Below are positions 50,696 to 62,289 of a stretch of 64,000 nt of DNA, in pieces (the first letter of the stretch is position 1; every line of letters starts with the position of its first letter). The position numbers and the translations under genes were made by a program. Source of the stretch: Cavia porcellus. Its lineage: Eukaryota > Chordata > Mammalia > Rodentia > Caviidae. The notes under the pieces are model-generated. The model was not told the origin of the DNA. It saw only the letters and a list, made by a program, of their open reading frames with translations, and ran no database searches. Location of the stretch: contig NW_026947496.1 of assembly GCF_034190915.1 (NCBI RefSeq), positions 29,384,001-29,448,000 on the forward strand, in the 5' to 3' direction.

Positions 50696-50860
50696 GTCAG
50701 GCATGGTGGTGCATGCCTATAATCCTAGCACTCAGGAGTCTGTATAGGGGAATTATTGTGAGTTCAAGAACAGCCTGTACTACAACAGTAGCTCAAGCCT
50801 GGCCTGAACTGCATAAGGAGACCCTGTCTCAAAAAGACCAAAAAACAAACAAACCAAAAA
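50696..50860 (+). repeat. B1-type SINE
   Basis: TCAGGCATGGTGGTGCATGC to AGGAGACCCTGTCTC and AAAAACAAAC-type tail. Confidence 0.88.
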
Positions 50861-50922
50861 CAATGGAATACAAAAGTCACAAGAATATATGAATATTATT
50901 ACCTCATATTTATTGGTAGGTG

Positions 50923-50998
50923 GTACTGGAGATCAAACTCACCGCCCTGAGCCTGCCCAGCAAACACTTACACCACTGAGCTAAACCCTCAGCCCAAG
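50923..50998 (-). repeat. ID-type SINE, reversed
   Basis: GGTACTGGAGATCAAACTCA to GAGCTAAACCCTCAGCCC. Confidence 0.82.
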
Positions 50999-51220
50999 TC
51001 ACATGCATATAAATAATCAACTGGAATGTTTTCACCTCTCACATTCAATATGGATTCCTTAAAATATATAGATATGGTTTCCACAGGTAATCTTTAAAAG
51101 TATTGTTTTTAAAAATTGAACTTTAGAGAGAAACAGTAGCTAAATAATATTTTAGTTGCCTGACATCAAAACTTAAACACTCAATGCCTTAACATGCCTT
51201 TTATTAAAAATTAAAGTCCA

Positions 51221-51315
51221 TAGCTGGGGGTTTAGTTCAGTGGCTTAAGTGCCTTTCTGGCAAGCACAAGGTTGTGAGTTTGATCTCTGGTACAGAAAAA
51301 AAAAAAAAAAAATCC
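51221..51315 (+). repeat. ID-type SINE
   Basis: AGCTGGGGGTTTAGTTCAGT to GAGTTTGATCTCTGGTACAG and poly(A). Confidence 0.88.
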
Positions 51316-51439
51316 CAGTATTTTGAACTTTTTAAAGAAGGTTTTTCAGATTAGTATTGTATGGAAATGATATGGTGACTTCTGCATTGAAACAAAGGCA
51401 CTTATTTGTCACATGCTGGAGTTTGTAAATATAGTAATA

Positions 51440-51837
51440 ATATGTCACTGTGGAGCATGCTAATTACAAATCCTATTAGTGATGGAAGGTTATTTTATGT
51501 CAGTGGCCCACCAAGCCTCATGCAATCTTGGACTTGGCCAATTCTAGTGTTTGTGATTGGTTTGTTGTCTAGTGCTTGGATTGCTGGTATGAGTGATACC
51601 TGCTCAAGGGTGGAGCCCCGCATATTGTGTAACAGGCAGGAAGAGGGTGTGGCTTGTTTTTCTTCTGCCCTTGGCCCCTTGCTGTCTGCAAATGGCCTGC
51701 TGTGCCACTCTGCCGCTTGGAACTAGCAGAGTATAGACTGAAACCTCCAACCGGTAAGAAATAAACCTTCCCTTCCTTAATTTTGAGCATTTGGTATTTT
51801 GTTTCAGCAAGGAGAAAGAAAAGTAACTAAGACAGGG
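51440..51837 (+). mobile_element. Rodent MaLR-like LTR (ORR1/MT type)
   Basis: The 3' part (GAAATAAACCTTCCCTTCCT, then TATTTTGTTTCAGCAAGG, then GAAAAGTAACTAAGACA) is characteristic of rodent ERVL-MaLR LTRs. The left boundary is uncertain. The 106-codon frame inside it is not a gene. Confidence 0.6.
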
Positions 51838-51945
51838 GTGAGTCCCAAATAGTCTGTTCAAAGTTAAATCCAGTGAACACAGAATAGTATCTATTGATAA
51901 AAACTAAAACCACCAAATTCCTTTGTGAGATACATAACGACATTT

Positions 51946-52022
51946 ATGCTTGCCAGGATCAAACTCACAACGTTATGCTTGGTAGGCAGGCACTGTGCCA
52001 CTGAGCTATATCCCCTGCTCAA
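51946..52022 (-). repeat. ID-type SINE, reversed
   Basis: GCCAGGATCAAACTCACAAC to CTGAGCTATATCCCCTGC. Confidence 0.78.
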
Positions 52023-52434
52023 AAATGATATTTATGGGAGCCTCAGATCTGCTTACTCCTTCTTATGGTCTGCTGTTTAGTTCTTCCTCACCTGTGTTTG
52101 TAGAATAAATTCAGTGAAATTATCACCTGGATGGAATTAGACACTGGAAACTGTCCCACAGGACTCACAGGATCCTTCTGTTACACATCAAAATACTGTT
52201 CATGAGTTTGCACAGATTTCAAAAGCCCCAACACTTCAGGTCACCTTGACCCTGGTTCTGAGGTTCTCCAGAGGATGACTCAGTAATGACAAGACACTCT
52301 GGTGGCAGAACTTGGGCAAAGACTTCCTTTTTGACCATACTTCAGCTTTCCTTTCCTCATCTGCCCATCCAGTTCTAGCAGAAACATTGCTATACCACAT
52401 TATGGAGGATCCTTGATATCTTTCACTTTGTTTG

Positions 52435-52533
52435 GTTTGGTTTTTTAAGATAGGGTCGCCATGAAAAGATCAGGCTGGACTTGAACTCACTATAGGGCCC
52501 AGATTACTGGCATGCACCACCATGCCTGGCAGC
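52435..52533 (-). repeat. B1-type SINE, reversed fragment
   Basis: GACTTGAACTCACTATAGGG through GCATGCACCACCATGCCTGG. Confidence 0.75.
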
Positions 52534-52647
52534 CCTTGATATCTTAATCACATTCCTCTTAGATATTTCCATCCCAGGACCTCCCCTCATTCTGCTGATT
52601 TTCCACAAACCCTCTACTGTCCTTACTAATACTCAGAGATGGGGTCA

Positions 52648-52725
52648 GGATTGGAGTTGTAGCTCAGTAAAAGAGAATTTGCCTAGCATATACCAGGCTG
52701 TAGTGGGTTCCATCTCCAATACTAG
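52648..52725 (+). repeat. ID-type SINE, divergent
   Basis: ATTGGAGTTGTAGCTCAGTA to GGGTTCCATCTCCAATAC. Confidence 0.65.
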
Positions 52726-53279
52726 AGGAAAAACAAAGGAAAGGAAAGGAATGGAGTTCAGTTTAGTACAGGTAGAACAAGGAGGAGTGAGGAAATCACT
52801 GCTCTTCACTCAGTTGAGGTCAGGCAGCACCCTAAGACCATTTTATATACCCCATACTAATACATACAAAACAACAAAACCAACACTGTGGCAGAAGCCA
52901 AACTTAAACCTTTCCCAGGCTGTCTGCCTGCCCTGGCCCCGCCCTCCACTGAACCATAATTAACTATATTCAACTGATATTAAATGACACAGTAGCTAAT
53001 CTCTCTCCAAAATGAAAAGGTAAAAATAAATTAAACAGGCCATCCTCCAAAATTCAGATGGCATTAGACATTTTAATAACATAAAGAGATACTTATATGT
53101 GGCATAAATGACATGTCAGTTCCTAAAGTTCCCTAGACCTTGTCCTCCTTATGAGAAGCCATTACTAAAGTCATAAATACCCTGTTGATTGTATTTGACT
53201 CCTGCATACTTAATTAAATTTTACAGATACCTTCTACTATAGACCAGATCCCAAAACAAAAAGCCAAAACTTGACCTTC

Positions 53280-53540
53280 AAATTCCATAGAGACCTCCTT
53301 AATATGGCTTTTCGTGTTTTCAACAACAGAGATAACAGTAACACTTGTGACACTTGGAATTCTGAGACAGGTAAACCGACACAAGGTGTAGCTGCCTGGG
53401 CCTCCCCCATGGACCATGCCTTATATACAGCAGAAGGACATTGGGCAAGAGTGTGCCCCATCCTGATGTTCCTTTGGGATCTTACCCCAGGGTTATTGGA
53501 CTGTCCTAGCCAGCAGAGAGTGGGTAAGCCATCCTAACTT
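53280..53540 (+). pseudogene. Decayed retroviral gag (capsid end and nucleocapsid)
   Basis: The frame beginning at 53271 shows AFRVFNNRD near 53307, typical of the end of gammaretroviral capsid, and EGHWARVCP near 53433, the second half of a CCHC zinc knuckle (H-X4-C). The two upstream knuckle cysteines are absent, so the zinc site is broken. Confidence 0.75.
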
Positions 53541-53589
53541 CTAGCCCTCACAGGAAATGCCAGCACTGCCAGATTCATCACCAACAGCT

Positions 53590-53815
53590 TTGCTTAAACT
53601 TGCTGCTGAAGACTGATGGAACTCAGGGCCAACAACAGCCCACATTAAGGTGTCCGTCTCAGGGTCCCAAGTCCCACTAAAAGTCTCAGGTAAGACATTC
53701 TCTATATTTGTGGACATAGAGGCCATATGTACAGATTCTTCCTGAGTTTTCAGGCTGCTATATTAAGTCCTCAGTCTCTAGGGGGTATTGATGGTCAACC
53801 TATGCCATTTACAAA
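53590..53815 (+). pseudogene. Decayed retroviral protease
   Basis: The frame from 53641 reads KVSVSGSQVPLKVSG, then FVDIEA at 53707-53724, where active aspartic proteases have D-T-G-A. The catalytic Asp is present, but the following Thr-Gly is Ile-Glu, so the active site is lost. In-frame stops follow. Confidence 0.7.
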
Positions 53816-53830
53816 CAGGGCCTATTTCTT

Positions 53831-55191
53831 TCTTTTTTTTTTTTTTAACTGCAAAATGGTATTTATTTACATTAAAATATGAAATACCCATATACACAGA
53901 TTTGAGAGGCACAACCTGTTCTGTACATAAATTGTAACGTTCACTACATAATATACATAGTAGTACCTGTTGGTTAGTGGCTAGAATGAGAATGGTACCA
54001 ACACATCCCTCATAAAAAATAAATTATTCATTCATATTTTCTGATCACACAAGACACTTAGTATTTTAAAAGGTATATACTAAAAAAGTCAATGTACAAC
54101 AAAATAGATTCATTTTATGAAAAATGATTTCAGATGGTCACTCATGAATAACCCATTTTTAGGATGCATTTTTAAATAAACTACATTGATTATCAATATT
54201 ATGCATATATTCCTCCCTAAAACATGACAGAAGAGATAAATTCCTTTTCTTAAAAGGTATAACTATTGTAGAGAATATGCTAAGCTACTGCCCCCAACTT
54301 CCAACACTGCCATTCTGTTTTTAAATTGGAATTTAAAGTTCCAATTCTAGTATAAAATTAGTTTCCTAATTCTGAAAATTGTTTCCTTTTAAAAGTGACA
54401 GGTTGCTTTGAATCTTACCAATATTCTAAGAAATTTAAGCTTTCTTTTTATCTTAAAATGCTTTAGGTTAAAGCTGATACTGTATGTGGAAATTTTCAGA
54501 TAAATTCAACATTTTTTTCTCAAAGAGTTTCACAAAGATATTTTTCAATTCTATAATGTAACGAGGTCCAGAGAACACCTCATTATTTTCATAATACAGT
54601 GAAAGATTCATCTTTGGCATTTCTCCATTGATTCTAAAAACACAGTATTTGATATCATATATTGCACACATGTTCTTAAGTTTTAACAGCAGTTTCACTT
54701 CTAAGAAATATTTTTCTTTTTAGATATGCAAAAAAAGTCTTAACATCATTCACTTTTTTATCATGAAAAGCTGAAATGTTTGATGTTGGTGAAATAAATG
54801 TGTTTAATACTTCAGTGAATAGAAATTCAACATCCTTTCAAATTCAACACTGGATAAAACAGGTATGTATGCAACATTTTAAAAAAAGGAACTCAAATAT
54901 AACTTTTTAGTATTAACATGAAGCCTAATAACTGCAAAGGAAAAAGGGTACATTGTCTCAAATCATGGCAATCGAACTGATATATTTTGTCTCTTCTTCC
55001 CTATTCTATGGCTTTTCTTTAAAAAAGCAAAAAAATACAATTGCTATAAATGCTGATTTGCAGAAAAATTTTCTACATTGCCTTCCACATTAGAATTATT
55101 CACAGTTTTCTTGCTCATCACACACTAAGCTTTTGGATGAAAATTGTACAACTATTTAAAAGTAACAGGCCTCTTACAGTTTGAATTTGGT
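53831..55191 (-). pseudogene. Processed retrocopy of an unrecognised gene, nested in the provirus
   Basis: An L1-type retroposed cDNA of about 1.36 kb, reversed. On the plus strand it begins with a T run (reverse of poly(A)) up to 53846; AATAAA on the minus strand lies at 53862-53867, about 16 nt before the tail. The perfect 15-bp duplication CAGGGCCTATTTCTT flanks it at 53816-53830 and 55192-55206. Coding-like sequence lies at about 54468-54860 (minus), ending near 54468, followed by about 600 nt of 3' UTR. Visible peptide pieces include LLLKLKNMCAIYDIKYCVF and NNEVFSGPRYIIELKN. At least one single-base frame disruption occurs near 54717, and stops lie upstream. The 5' end appears truncated. 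I do not recognise the parent protein. Confidence 0.85.
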
Positions 55192-55470
55192 CAGGGCCTA
55201 TTTCTTGCAGGTCCCAGACTGCTTCTTCCCAATCTACCCAGTGGTGCCAAAACTCCCCTCCACCACTCACTCTACAGTCCTAAATCTTAAAAATTCTTTT
55301 TATTCCCTTGTGATTATATAGACTGACCCAGACACTGAGGCCTCAACAGCTTACACCTGTTATCGCTAGTAAACCTCTCCTCAGTGATATAGACTACCCC
55401 CTTCCTTTCTTATTCACCAATTTCTCAGACAACCCTGGTCAAGACTGACAGATAAATTTTGTCTTGTCAC

Positions 55471-55566
55471 TTTGTTTATACTTTTTCAGGATACATAAAA
55501 GCCTTTCCCACAACCAGGAAAACTGCTGATATACTTACTAAAGTCCTGTTACAGCAAATCATTCCA
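55471..55566 (+). pseudogene. Decayed retroviral integrase fragment
   Basis: One frame reads FVYTFSGYIKAFPT then KTADILTKVLL, the gammaretroviral integrase catalytic-core motif usually written VDTFSGW.EAFPT. The second catalytic Asp is Tyr here. Stops and shifts lie on both sides. Confidence 0.78.
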
Positions 55567-55599
55567 AGGACTACAACCAGGTTAGAGCGACCCATACCT

Positions 55600-56300
55600 G
55601 ATATTCTTGGCAACCTCAACAGTGATCAAAGTTGCTAGACTGATATCCTGGTGTCATATCACTCAGGCTAAGTGGTGCCCTTCCAGCCCTAAATCTAACC
55701 ATCTTTTTGCCTACTCATCTCCATCTCACCAGGGCCTCACAGCCACAACTTTCAGGCTGTCATGTTTTGTTATCCAATTTGGTTTCTAATTTTTTATCCT
55801 TTTTTACAGCAGGACTCTCAACAGTATTTCCTAAAGACTCCCACGTCATACATACCAGAGACAAGCCTTACCTACCTACCCTCCTTAACTTTTACCCTTT
55901 CAGATGGGGGAGTAATCACCTCTCATAACTTCACTCCTCCTAACCCCACATTTATTTTTCAGAATTCTACCTTACTGTGGCAATGATTCTACCTCAACAT
56001 GGTCCTGATATAGTGACATATCAGAATCAGAGGCACCTTTCCTTCTACCTCAGCTGGGTCCTTAATTATGACAGTGCCATGCCTTCTCATAACATCTTGT
56101 CTCTTTGTTTTTCCAGTCTAACATACGTGCATTCACCAGTGATGAAGTTGTCCTGGCTAAAACCCCTGGCACCAGCTTCTACCTGGGCATCAACTGTCAT
56201 CCCATCGACTCCCCTAAACCCCAGTACAGTGCCCTTTTCCAGCAGGAAGCAGTAAAAGAAAGAAATCTCCGCCCTTTTTCCTAATAATAATAATCATAAG
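55600..56300 (+). pseudogene. Presumed end of pol and env remnant
   Basis: Called from position between integrase and the 3' LTR. Short open pieces (for example 55762-55986) exist, but I see no env motif that decides it. Confidence 0.35.
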
Positions 56301-56307
56301 ACGGAAA

Positions 56308-56629
56308 TGAAAGGGCTTTGGCCCAGACAGGACACTGTAGTCAGTAAAGCCTTAGAGGCGGAACCAAGGAGCTCTGTCTTCCCCACCCCTAGGAATTTGC
56401 CTCTGGCAGGAAATAAATGCCAATGAGATACCTGTGCATCCCTAATGCTCCTCAGGCACCACCCCCAACCTAAGAGAATGTATGCCCCCACTCCGTGTCC
56501 GGAGAGATAGCCAACCCCGGGGAGATGCCAGACCTGGGTGGGGGGGGTGTCTCTTCCCGTATTCTTAAAATAAAGATCATTTATATTTCATACTTGTTAT
56601 CTTTTCAGCCGCGCCACAATTCTATCACA
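56308..56629 (+). mobile_element. LTR family A, 3' LTR of the provirus
   Basis: A 322-bp LTR, TGAAAGGGCTTTGGCCC to TTCTATCACA. It has GACACTGTAG, the CCCACCCCTAGGAATTTGCC block, AATAAAGATC near 56568 and CTTGTTATCTTTTCAGCC. It ties the three other family A LTRs in this window to an ERV1-type virus. Confidence 0.88.
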
Positions 56630-56634
56630 TACCA

Positions 56635-57310
56635 AAACACATACTAGGTCCCCACTACTCCCACCTGATTTTCTTTCACCATTAAGGGTACGCCTTGCGA
56701 CAAGAGCTTGGAATTTATCTGTTGCATCCACCACACTATACCAAGTTCACAGTGTACCAAGATCTCTTCCCTATCACAGTGATTTAAATAAAATCTCTTT
56801 GTTGACTATTGTAATCCAAATATTATAATCCCTTTTTCAGTCTACCTCACAATACAGAAAGTTATATTTGTAATACCATAGAAAAGTTATTCGAACTCCA
56901 GGGAGTTAATTCCAATCTGCCACCTCCAACACAACCCACGGCGAAAGTAAAGACACTGAGACATATTTAAAGTTATGGGCAGCCAAGGAGTCTTAAGTCC
57001 ATTCCAAATGAGGATATATGGACAAAGGCCTGATTTAAGGCCTGTCCCAGAAATTATCTCATGAAGAAAGGAGTGATTCAGGGATAACTGACAGTGGCAA
57101 TGGCCAGGGAATTACACGAACAAGGTGAGCTGAGCTAGCCAGGATGGAGAGCCAGTGCCTATGCAATATACATAGAGAAAGATAATGCAGAAGGATCAGG
57201 ATGCCTAACTCAATTGGGATAGCATATGAATGAGTTTAGGAGGCTGTTGCTTCAGTTTCTGATATGTAAACTTTTGTACTCTGGGAAGTCATAATGTTAT
57301 AGGCCACTGA
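56635..57310. other. Possible further LTR-like DNA
   Basis: Contains TTAAATAAAATCTCTTTGTTG near 56783, which resembles a retroviral polyadenylation region, but I cannot define element ends. Confidence 0.3.
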
Positions 57311-57316
57311 GTTAGA

Positions 57317-57921
57317 TAGGAATATTATAGGCAGTCAGACAGGGTTAGGCCCTCGAGGGAGTCAGCACAGAAGACTAAATGTCTTGTGACGTTGGAGGAG
57401 ACAGGCACTGCCCACTGTGGGCCAAATCTCAAGACAAAGGGCAAAGCAAATACACCCACATCCTAAGGATTGATAAGTCTAGATAGTTCTCTGTCACCCT
57501 GAGGGAGCCAGGAGTCACCATCCGAACCCTTTTACAGAAGTCACTGTTCTTTAGGCATGCCCGCTTGTTACGTGATTCATTTTCCCATTTGCTCCTAATT
57601 TAACCAATTTTCCCTCTGTATTTATTCTTATTGGTTGACTATAGTCTTGTCCCACTTCATGCTCACCTTGGGAGTTCCTATGTTTTCCTCACCTTAGACC
57701 TGCCTCACTTTGTAGTTTTACTCTATAAAAGTCCCTAGAAAAGACAGACTCTGGCAACCCTATGGGACTCCTGTTTTTCTCCCAGACAAAAGCTTTCTTT
57801 CTTTCAATAAATAAACTCTGTTCTTAACCTCCATTATTCCTAAAATTCATTCTTCAATTTTAGAGAACACGAACTCCGTGCCAGACATCTAGTAGGCTAG
57901 GAATTTCATTCCCCTATATCA
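57317..57921 (+). mobile_element. LTR family B, best copy
   Basis: About 605 bp: TATAGGCAGTCAGACAGGGT then TAGGCCCTCGAGGG at the start. CTCTATAAAAGTCCC (TATA) is near 57722, AATAAATAAACTC near 57807, and CATTCCCCTATATCA at the end. No viral genes are attached, so it is probably a solo LTR. Confidence 0.78.
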
Positions 57922-57929
57922 ATAGCCTC

Positions 57930-59305
57930 TTTTTTGAGGCTCTACCCACTTGACATTGTGGGAGCTAACTGGCTCTTCCATAGAGAACACAATGCAAGGA
58001 AACAGGAAATTGTCAGTTGACCTTAAAGATTACATATCAGTACCTTAGCTAGCCTTATTTGCATCACTTAGAGCCAGTTGAAGGGAGAAGGAGATAGCAT
58101 AGCCAGCTCCTGTGAGTATCAGTACAGAGACAGGGCCTGGTTTAAATAATGCTCTATAGCTCTGCATTTGGGGAGAGCCATCCACTTGATCTTCTGCAGT
58201 TGGTGTACTGGATTATTATTCATTTCTGTGACTGAATACTCTGACAATCTCTGCTGCATCAGACATCAGATTACTCTCGCCTTGCCCAAACTGCAGCACA
58301 GCTCCTCACCCTTCTTGGTACTGTTGCAGGGCTCCTCACCCCGCTTACAGTATCCACCTGACAAAACTCAGAAGCTGCCATAAGAATTTACTGTTTGTTG
58401 CAAATAGTACTGGACCAAGGCCCCTCTACCATTGTGGGAGGGTAGACTTCAGCAAGCTCCGGTCAGCAAACCCAGATGGCCAATAAGCCTCCCCAATGTT
58501 AGAGTTTACTAAGTTTTTCAGACTGCTCCTGCCTCCCAAATTCCCTCCTCCTCTTTTTAAAATGCCTCTGCAAACTGGAGTTCAGTTCATTCTACTCTTT
58601 CCTCCCTGCAAAAGATTATAGACTAAAGTTTGACTCTAGCAATTTAACTAACATTCAGTTTCATTTAGCTTTTTATATTTCACATTAATAGGTAAATAAT
58701 AATTATATTTTATCTTTGACATATTAAAAATTGTGAGTCTTTAAAATTGACACCCTGCCCCAAATTACCCATGTCTAGTCTACTGAATAGTTCTGGATTA
58801 TTTCATTTTCTAAGAACCTATTATAACCTTCATTATATGGAAGTTATAAGTCTAAGTTACAGAAAATGAACAGTTATGCAGATCATTTCTTCCAAGGAAA
58901 TGCAAATGAACCATGTTTTTAATATGTTTATGATCCTGTGGGTAGGGACAAATCCTGCTTCTATCCAATCTCCCTGGTTACCTGTGTGTGTTGTTAGTTC
59001 TCCTTTGAGTTGGTTGTAGTATACGAGCTTAATAACTAATTATTGAATTAAATAAAATACAAGTTCCTTTTATATCTGTATGAAAGGCATTATTTTATCT
59101 TTTAATTTATTCTTTTAATCTATATATGAGAAACTTACATGATCTGATGTTCGAAAAACGTAAGTTCCCAATTGGTTTGTTCCACTTTTAGAATATGACC
59201 TTAAATAAATTATTTATGGCCACTTTCAATTTTTCTGAAAAAATAAAGGAACTTTATAAAAAGGAGAAATATACTATGCCTAGTATATCTATCACTAAAT
59301 AAATG
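57930..59305. other. Unassigned intergenic DNA
   Basis: No gene or repeat family recognised. Confidence 0.4.
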
Positions 59306-59313
59306 CTACTTCA

Positions 59314-59490
59314 AGCCAGGCATGCCTGCATATACCTGTAATCCCAGCACTAGGGAAGCTGAGACAGGAGGATCCCTGCATGCTGCAGGCCAGCCTGGAT
59401 TACAAAGTGAGTTCAAGACCAGCCTGAACTGCATAGTAAACCCTGTCTCAAAAAAAGACAAATAATAACAATAATAATAAAATAATACTA
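59314..59490 (+). repeat. B1-type SINE with (AAT)n-rich tail
   Basis: AAGCCAGGCATGCCTGCATA through AAACCCTGTCTC, then an AATAATAACAATAATAATAA tail. Confidence 0.88.
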
Positions 59491-59559
59491 CTTTGTTTAT
59501 CCTTAGAGCAGTACCCAGTTTAATTGGTGACAGCATGTCCGCCACTCCCTAACTTTCAT

Positions 59560-59865
59560 TCCCCAGGTTGTAATTGTGTTTGGAGATAGAGTCCCTATGG
59601 AAGTGGTAGAATGGGCCCTAAGCACATGAGGCTGTTGGCCTTACAAGTGGAGATTAGGACGTGGACACACAACAGAAAGGCCAAGTAAAGACCGCAAGAG
59701 AAGACTGACCATCTGTAAGCCAACCAGAGACACCTCAGAAGAACTCTCACCGACACACTGTCCTTGGACTTCTAATATCCTGAACCATGAGAAAATGATT
59801 TCTGTAGTTTCAGCTCCCCAGTCTGTGATACCTGTTATGGCAGCCTACCAAGCTAATGTAATTGG
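59560..59865 (+). mobile_element. MLT1-type MaLR LTR
   Basis: GTAATTGTGTTTGGAGATAG, GGCCTTACAAGTGGAGATTA, and ATGGCAGCCTACCAAGCTAA follow the ancient MLT1 LTR in order. Confidence 0.78.
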
Positions 59866-60039
59866 AGATGATGAGATCTAGAACAAGAGATAGAAAAATA
59901 TTCTACAGTATCAGTAGACAGCTTGACAGAGCTCTAACTTTATAGCTTTTAAGAATATAATAAAAAAAATGCCTGTTCATTTTTTTTAATATAACAATTA
60001 CCCCCTTTTCCCTTTCGCAGCTCTCCTCCCCCCACCCCT

Positions 60040-60225
60040 GCTTTTTTCCTTTTCTAGTACTGAGGACTGAACCCAGGGCCTGTGCACTGCACAAGTCCAC
60101 TTACCATTTTCTAGTTTTTGAGACAGGGACTTACTAACTTGCCCAGGCTGAGCTAGAACTTCCATCTTCCTGCCTTAGCATTTCAGAAGGCTGGAATTAA
60201 AAGCCTAAAGTACCAGGGCTGGCTA
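60040..60225 (-). repeat. ID/B1 composite (B4-like) SINE, reversed
   Basis: ACTGAGGACTGAACCCAGGG joined to GAGACAGGGACTTACTAAC and GCTGGAATTAAAAGCC. Confidence 0.65.
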
Positions 60226-60447
60226 TACCACTTCTTTATAAGCCTTATAAGGCAAAAGATTGATCTAAGTACCAGAAATATTATAATTCAGTGCATTCTT
60301 AGTAACTAGACTCAGGCTTTCATTGCACAAATTCACTTTAATGGGAAAGAAACAAGAGAGAAAAAATTTAGGATCAAAAACAGTTTCTACTCATTGTTCC
60401 CACTGGCTACCAGACTACCATGGCAGAACTCAACCTTCCTTTTTCCT

Positions 60448-60512
60448 TTGGTCTGCTATGCTAAGGATCAAGCCCAGGGCAGCCCCCTGCCACCTAGCTA
60501 CATCCCCAGCCT
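60448..60512 (-). repeat. ID-type SINE, reversed fragment
   Basis: AAGGATCAAGCCCAGGGCAG, then CTAGCTACATCCCCAGCC. Confidence 0.65.
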
Positions 60513-60514
60513 AT

Positions 60515-61020
60515 CTGAAGGTGTTCAGCAATAACACAGCAAAATCTCCCCTGTCCTTCCGTGCCTCCTCCAAAGCTACCGGGTACCTTTGTGTACCAGA
60601 CATTCTGCTAAATACTAGGAATTCAGACATAAATACATAGATTGCTCAGCCCTTGCTGGACATATAAGTAATGAGTGCATTCCAACAACACAGTACCAGA
60701 GTGTAGACCGTTCAGAGAAACTTAGGGTGATAAAAATCTGGAAAGCAAAGTATGAAGGGTAGGGTATGGAGAACCTTGTATAGAGACCAGAAAGGCTGAG
60801 GTGGGGGGAACATGTTTTCCTTTCCCTTGACTGCTAAAGGATGAGTGTCTGAATCATGCACAAAAGAGGGAGAATGGGTTTTTCAGGGCAAACAGCAGGT
60901 GCAAAGGCTCTGTGGTGAGGAGCAAAATGCAGTTGAGCTGAAAGGTCAGTGTGTCACAGGGCTAATAGGCACAGATAGTTACAGTCAACGTCAGGGTATG
61001 TTTTGCATTTAAAAGGAAGC
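60515..61020. other. Unassigned intergenic DNA
   Basis: Nothing recognised. Confidence 0.4.
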
Positions 61021-61027
61021 ATGATAG

Positions 61028-61175
61028 AGCCAGGCACATAGGCCTATAATCCTACCACTGGGGAGGCTGAGGCAGGAGGATTGCTGTGAATTTGAGACCC
61101 CCTAAGGCTACATAAGTGAATTCAAGGCCAGCCTGCACTAATAGTGAGACCCTGCCACAAACAAACAAACATAAC
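61028..61175 (+). repeat. B1-type SINE
   Basis: AGCCAGGCACATAGGCCTAT to AGTGAGACCCTGCCAC and an AAACAAAC-type tail. Confidence 0.82.
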
Positions 61176-61179
61176 AACA

Positions 61180-61815
61180 AAATGTGATACTGTATTACAC
61201 AAATGTCTCCAGTTATGATTTGTCAATTAAAAATATCAATTTTTATACAACATAATAAGGTCAGAGGTGTCACTGAACAGGAGAAGTTAAGAGATCATGC
61301 AGATGGCACAGAAAATAAGCTCAGCTTGAAAGAGAAATAGAAAGAAGGTAAATTCCGGAGTGAGAGCGGTGCTGTCCGTGGATAAGCCCGGAAGTCAGGG
61401 AGCAGACTCCCAGAGGACAGGGTCTGGACAAGACGCCACTATCAGGGGCGGGTGGCAGTAAACCTCCTCTGCACCAGAGACATGCTAGAAGCGTCAGAGA
61501 AGATAAAAGAGAAACAGACTACGCAGTTTCTGGTGGCAGAGAACTTTAAAATCAACCCTCTGTTTAACAGTATAACAAAAGCCACTTGTCCCGGTTTGTA
61601 AGGGAAGTTCATCCCCTTGTCAGTTCCAGGAACCCCCACCCACCCCGCACCCCAGGGCAAAACACAGATTACTGACAATCTGTCTGTCCCTTGCATCTCA
61701 GCAGTCTTTGGAATATCAAATTCGCTATCCAGGCTCAATGAATTATGCCAAGCGGTTATTTAATTGCTTCACAGAGTAAAAGCCAATCTTTTTCTCCACC
61801 ATCATGTCTAAAATA
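61180..61815. other. Unassigned DNA downstream of tRNA-Trp
   Basis: The 98-codon reverse frame at 61442-61738 shows no recognisable similarity. No gene is called. Confidence 0.4.
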
Positions 61816-61824
61816 ATCACCTGC

Positions 61825-61896
61825 TGACCCCGACGTGATTTGAACACGCAACCTTCTGATCTGGAGTCAGACGCGCTACCGTTGCGCCACGAGGTC
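61825..61896 (-). tRNA. tRNA-Trp-CCA: tRNA-Trp (CCA)
   Basis: A 72-nt tRNA. Minus strand: GACCTCGTGGCGCAACGG, anticodon CCA in CTGACTCCAGATCAG, T-arm GCGTGTTCAAATCACGTC, end GGGGTCA. TTTT lies about 10 nt beyond the 3' end on that strand. It decodes UGG. It stands 13.6 kb from the nearest other tRNA gene. Confidence 0.97.
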
Positions 61897-62289
61897 ACGG
61901 GGGCAGCATGCTTTCGCTCTCAGACAAGGATTTCCCACTGCAGTCTGCGGCTTTATTTCTGCAGTTGCCATCTGGTTTGTGTACCTTTCTGCAGCACACA
62001 TACTAATCGCTGTCTGGTTTGACCTTTTCTCTCCCTACCATTCACAGCTCAACTAAATGCATTGGGGGAGGGGCAAGGAAAATAATAGATTCAGTTTTAA
62101 TCCCCAAACTCAAGTACTTCCCGTGGGAAAAGCTCTTTTGTTTTTTTCCATTTGCTGCAACTTCAAAAATAAAGATTGTGGCCCTATTTGTTTAGATTGT
62201 CAGTGAAACAGGAATAAAACATGGCTAGGATGTTTGCGCTACGACTTTTTTCTATCTGTTCACCGCACTTCTGAGTCTTGCGGAGCAGA

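Larger units (their letters stand above)
53230..56629 (+). mobile_element. Broken gammaretrovirus-like (ERV1) provirus
   Basis: An endogenous provirus, plus strand, keeping pieces in viral order: end of gag capsid and nucleocapsid (53.28-53.54 kb), protease (53.6-53.8 kb), an integrase piece (55.47-55.57 kb), a presumed env region, and a 3' LTR of family A (56308-56629). The 5' LTR, most of gag and essentially all of reverse transcriptase and RNase H are missing. A processed retrocopy (53831-55191) interrupts it. All reading frames carry stops and shifts, so it cannot encode a functional virus. Class assignment rests on the gag and integrase motifs. Confidence 0.8.

Noticed and set aside
51406..51726. 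106-codon forward frame
   Set aside because: It lies within an MaLR-type LTR.
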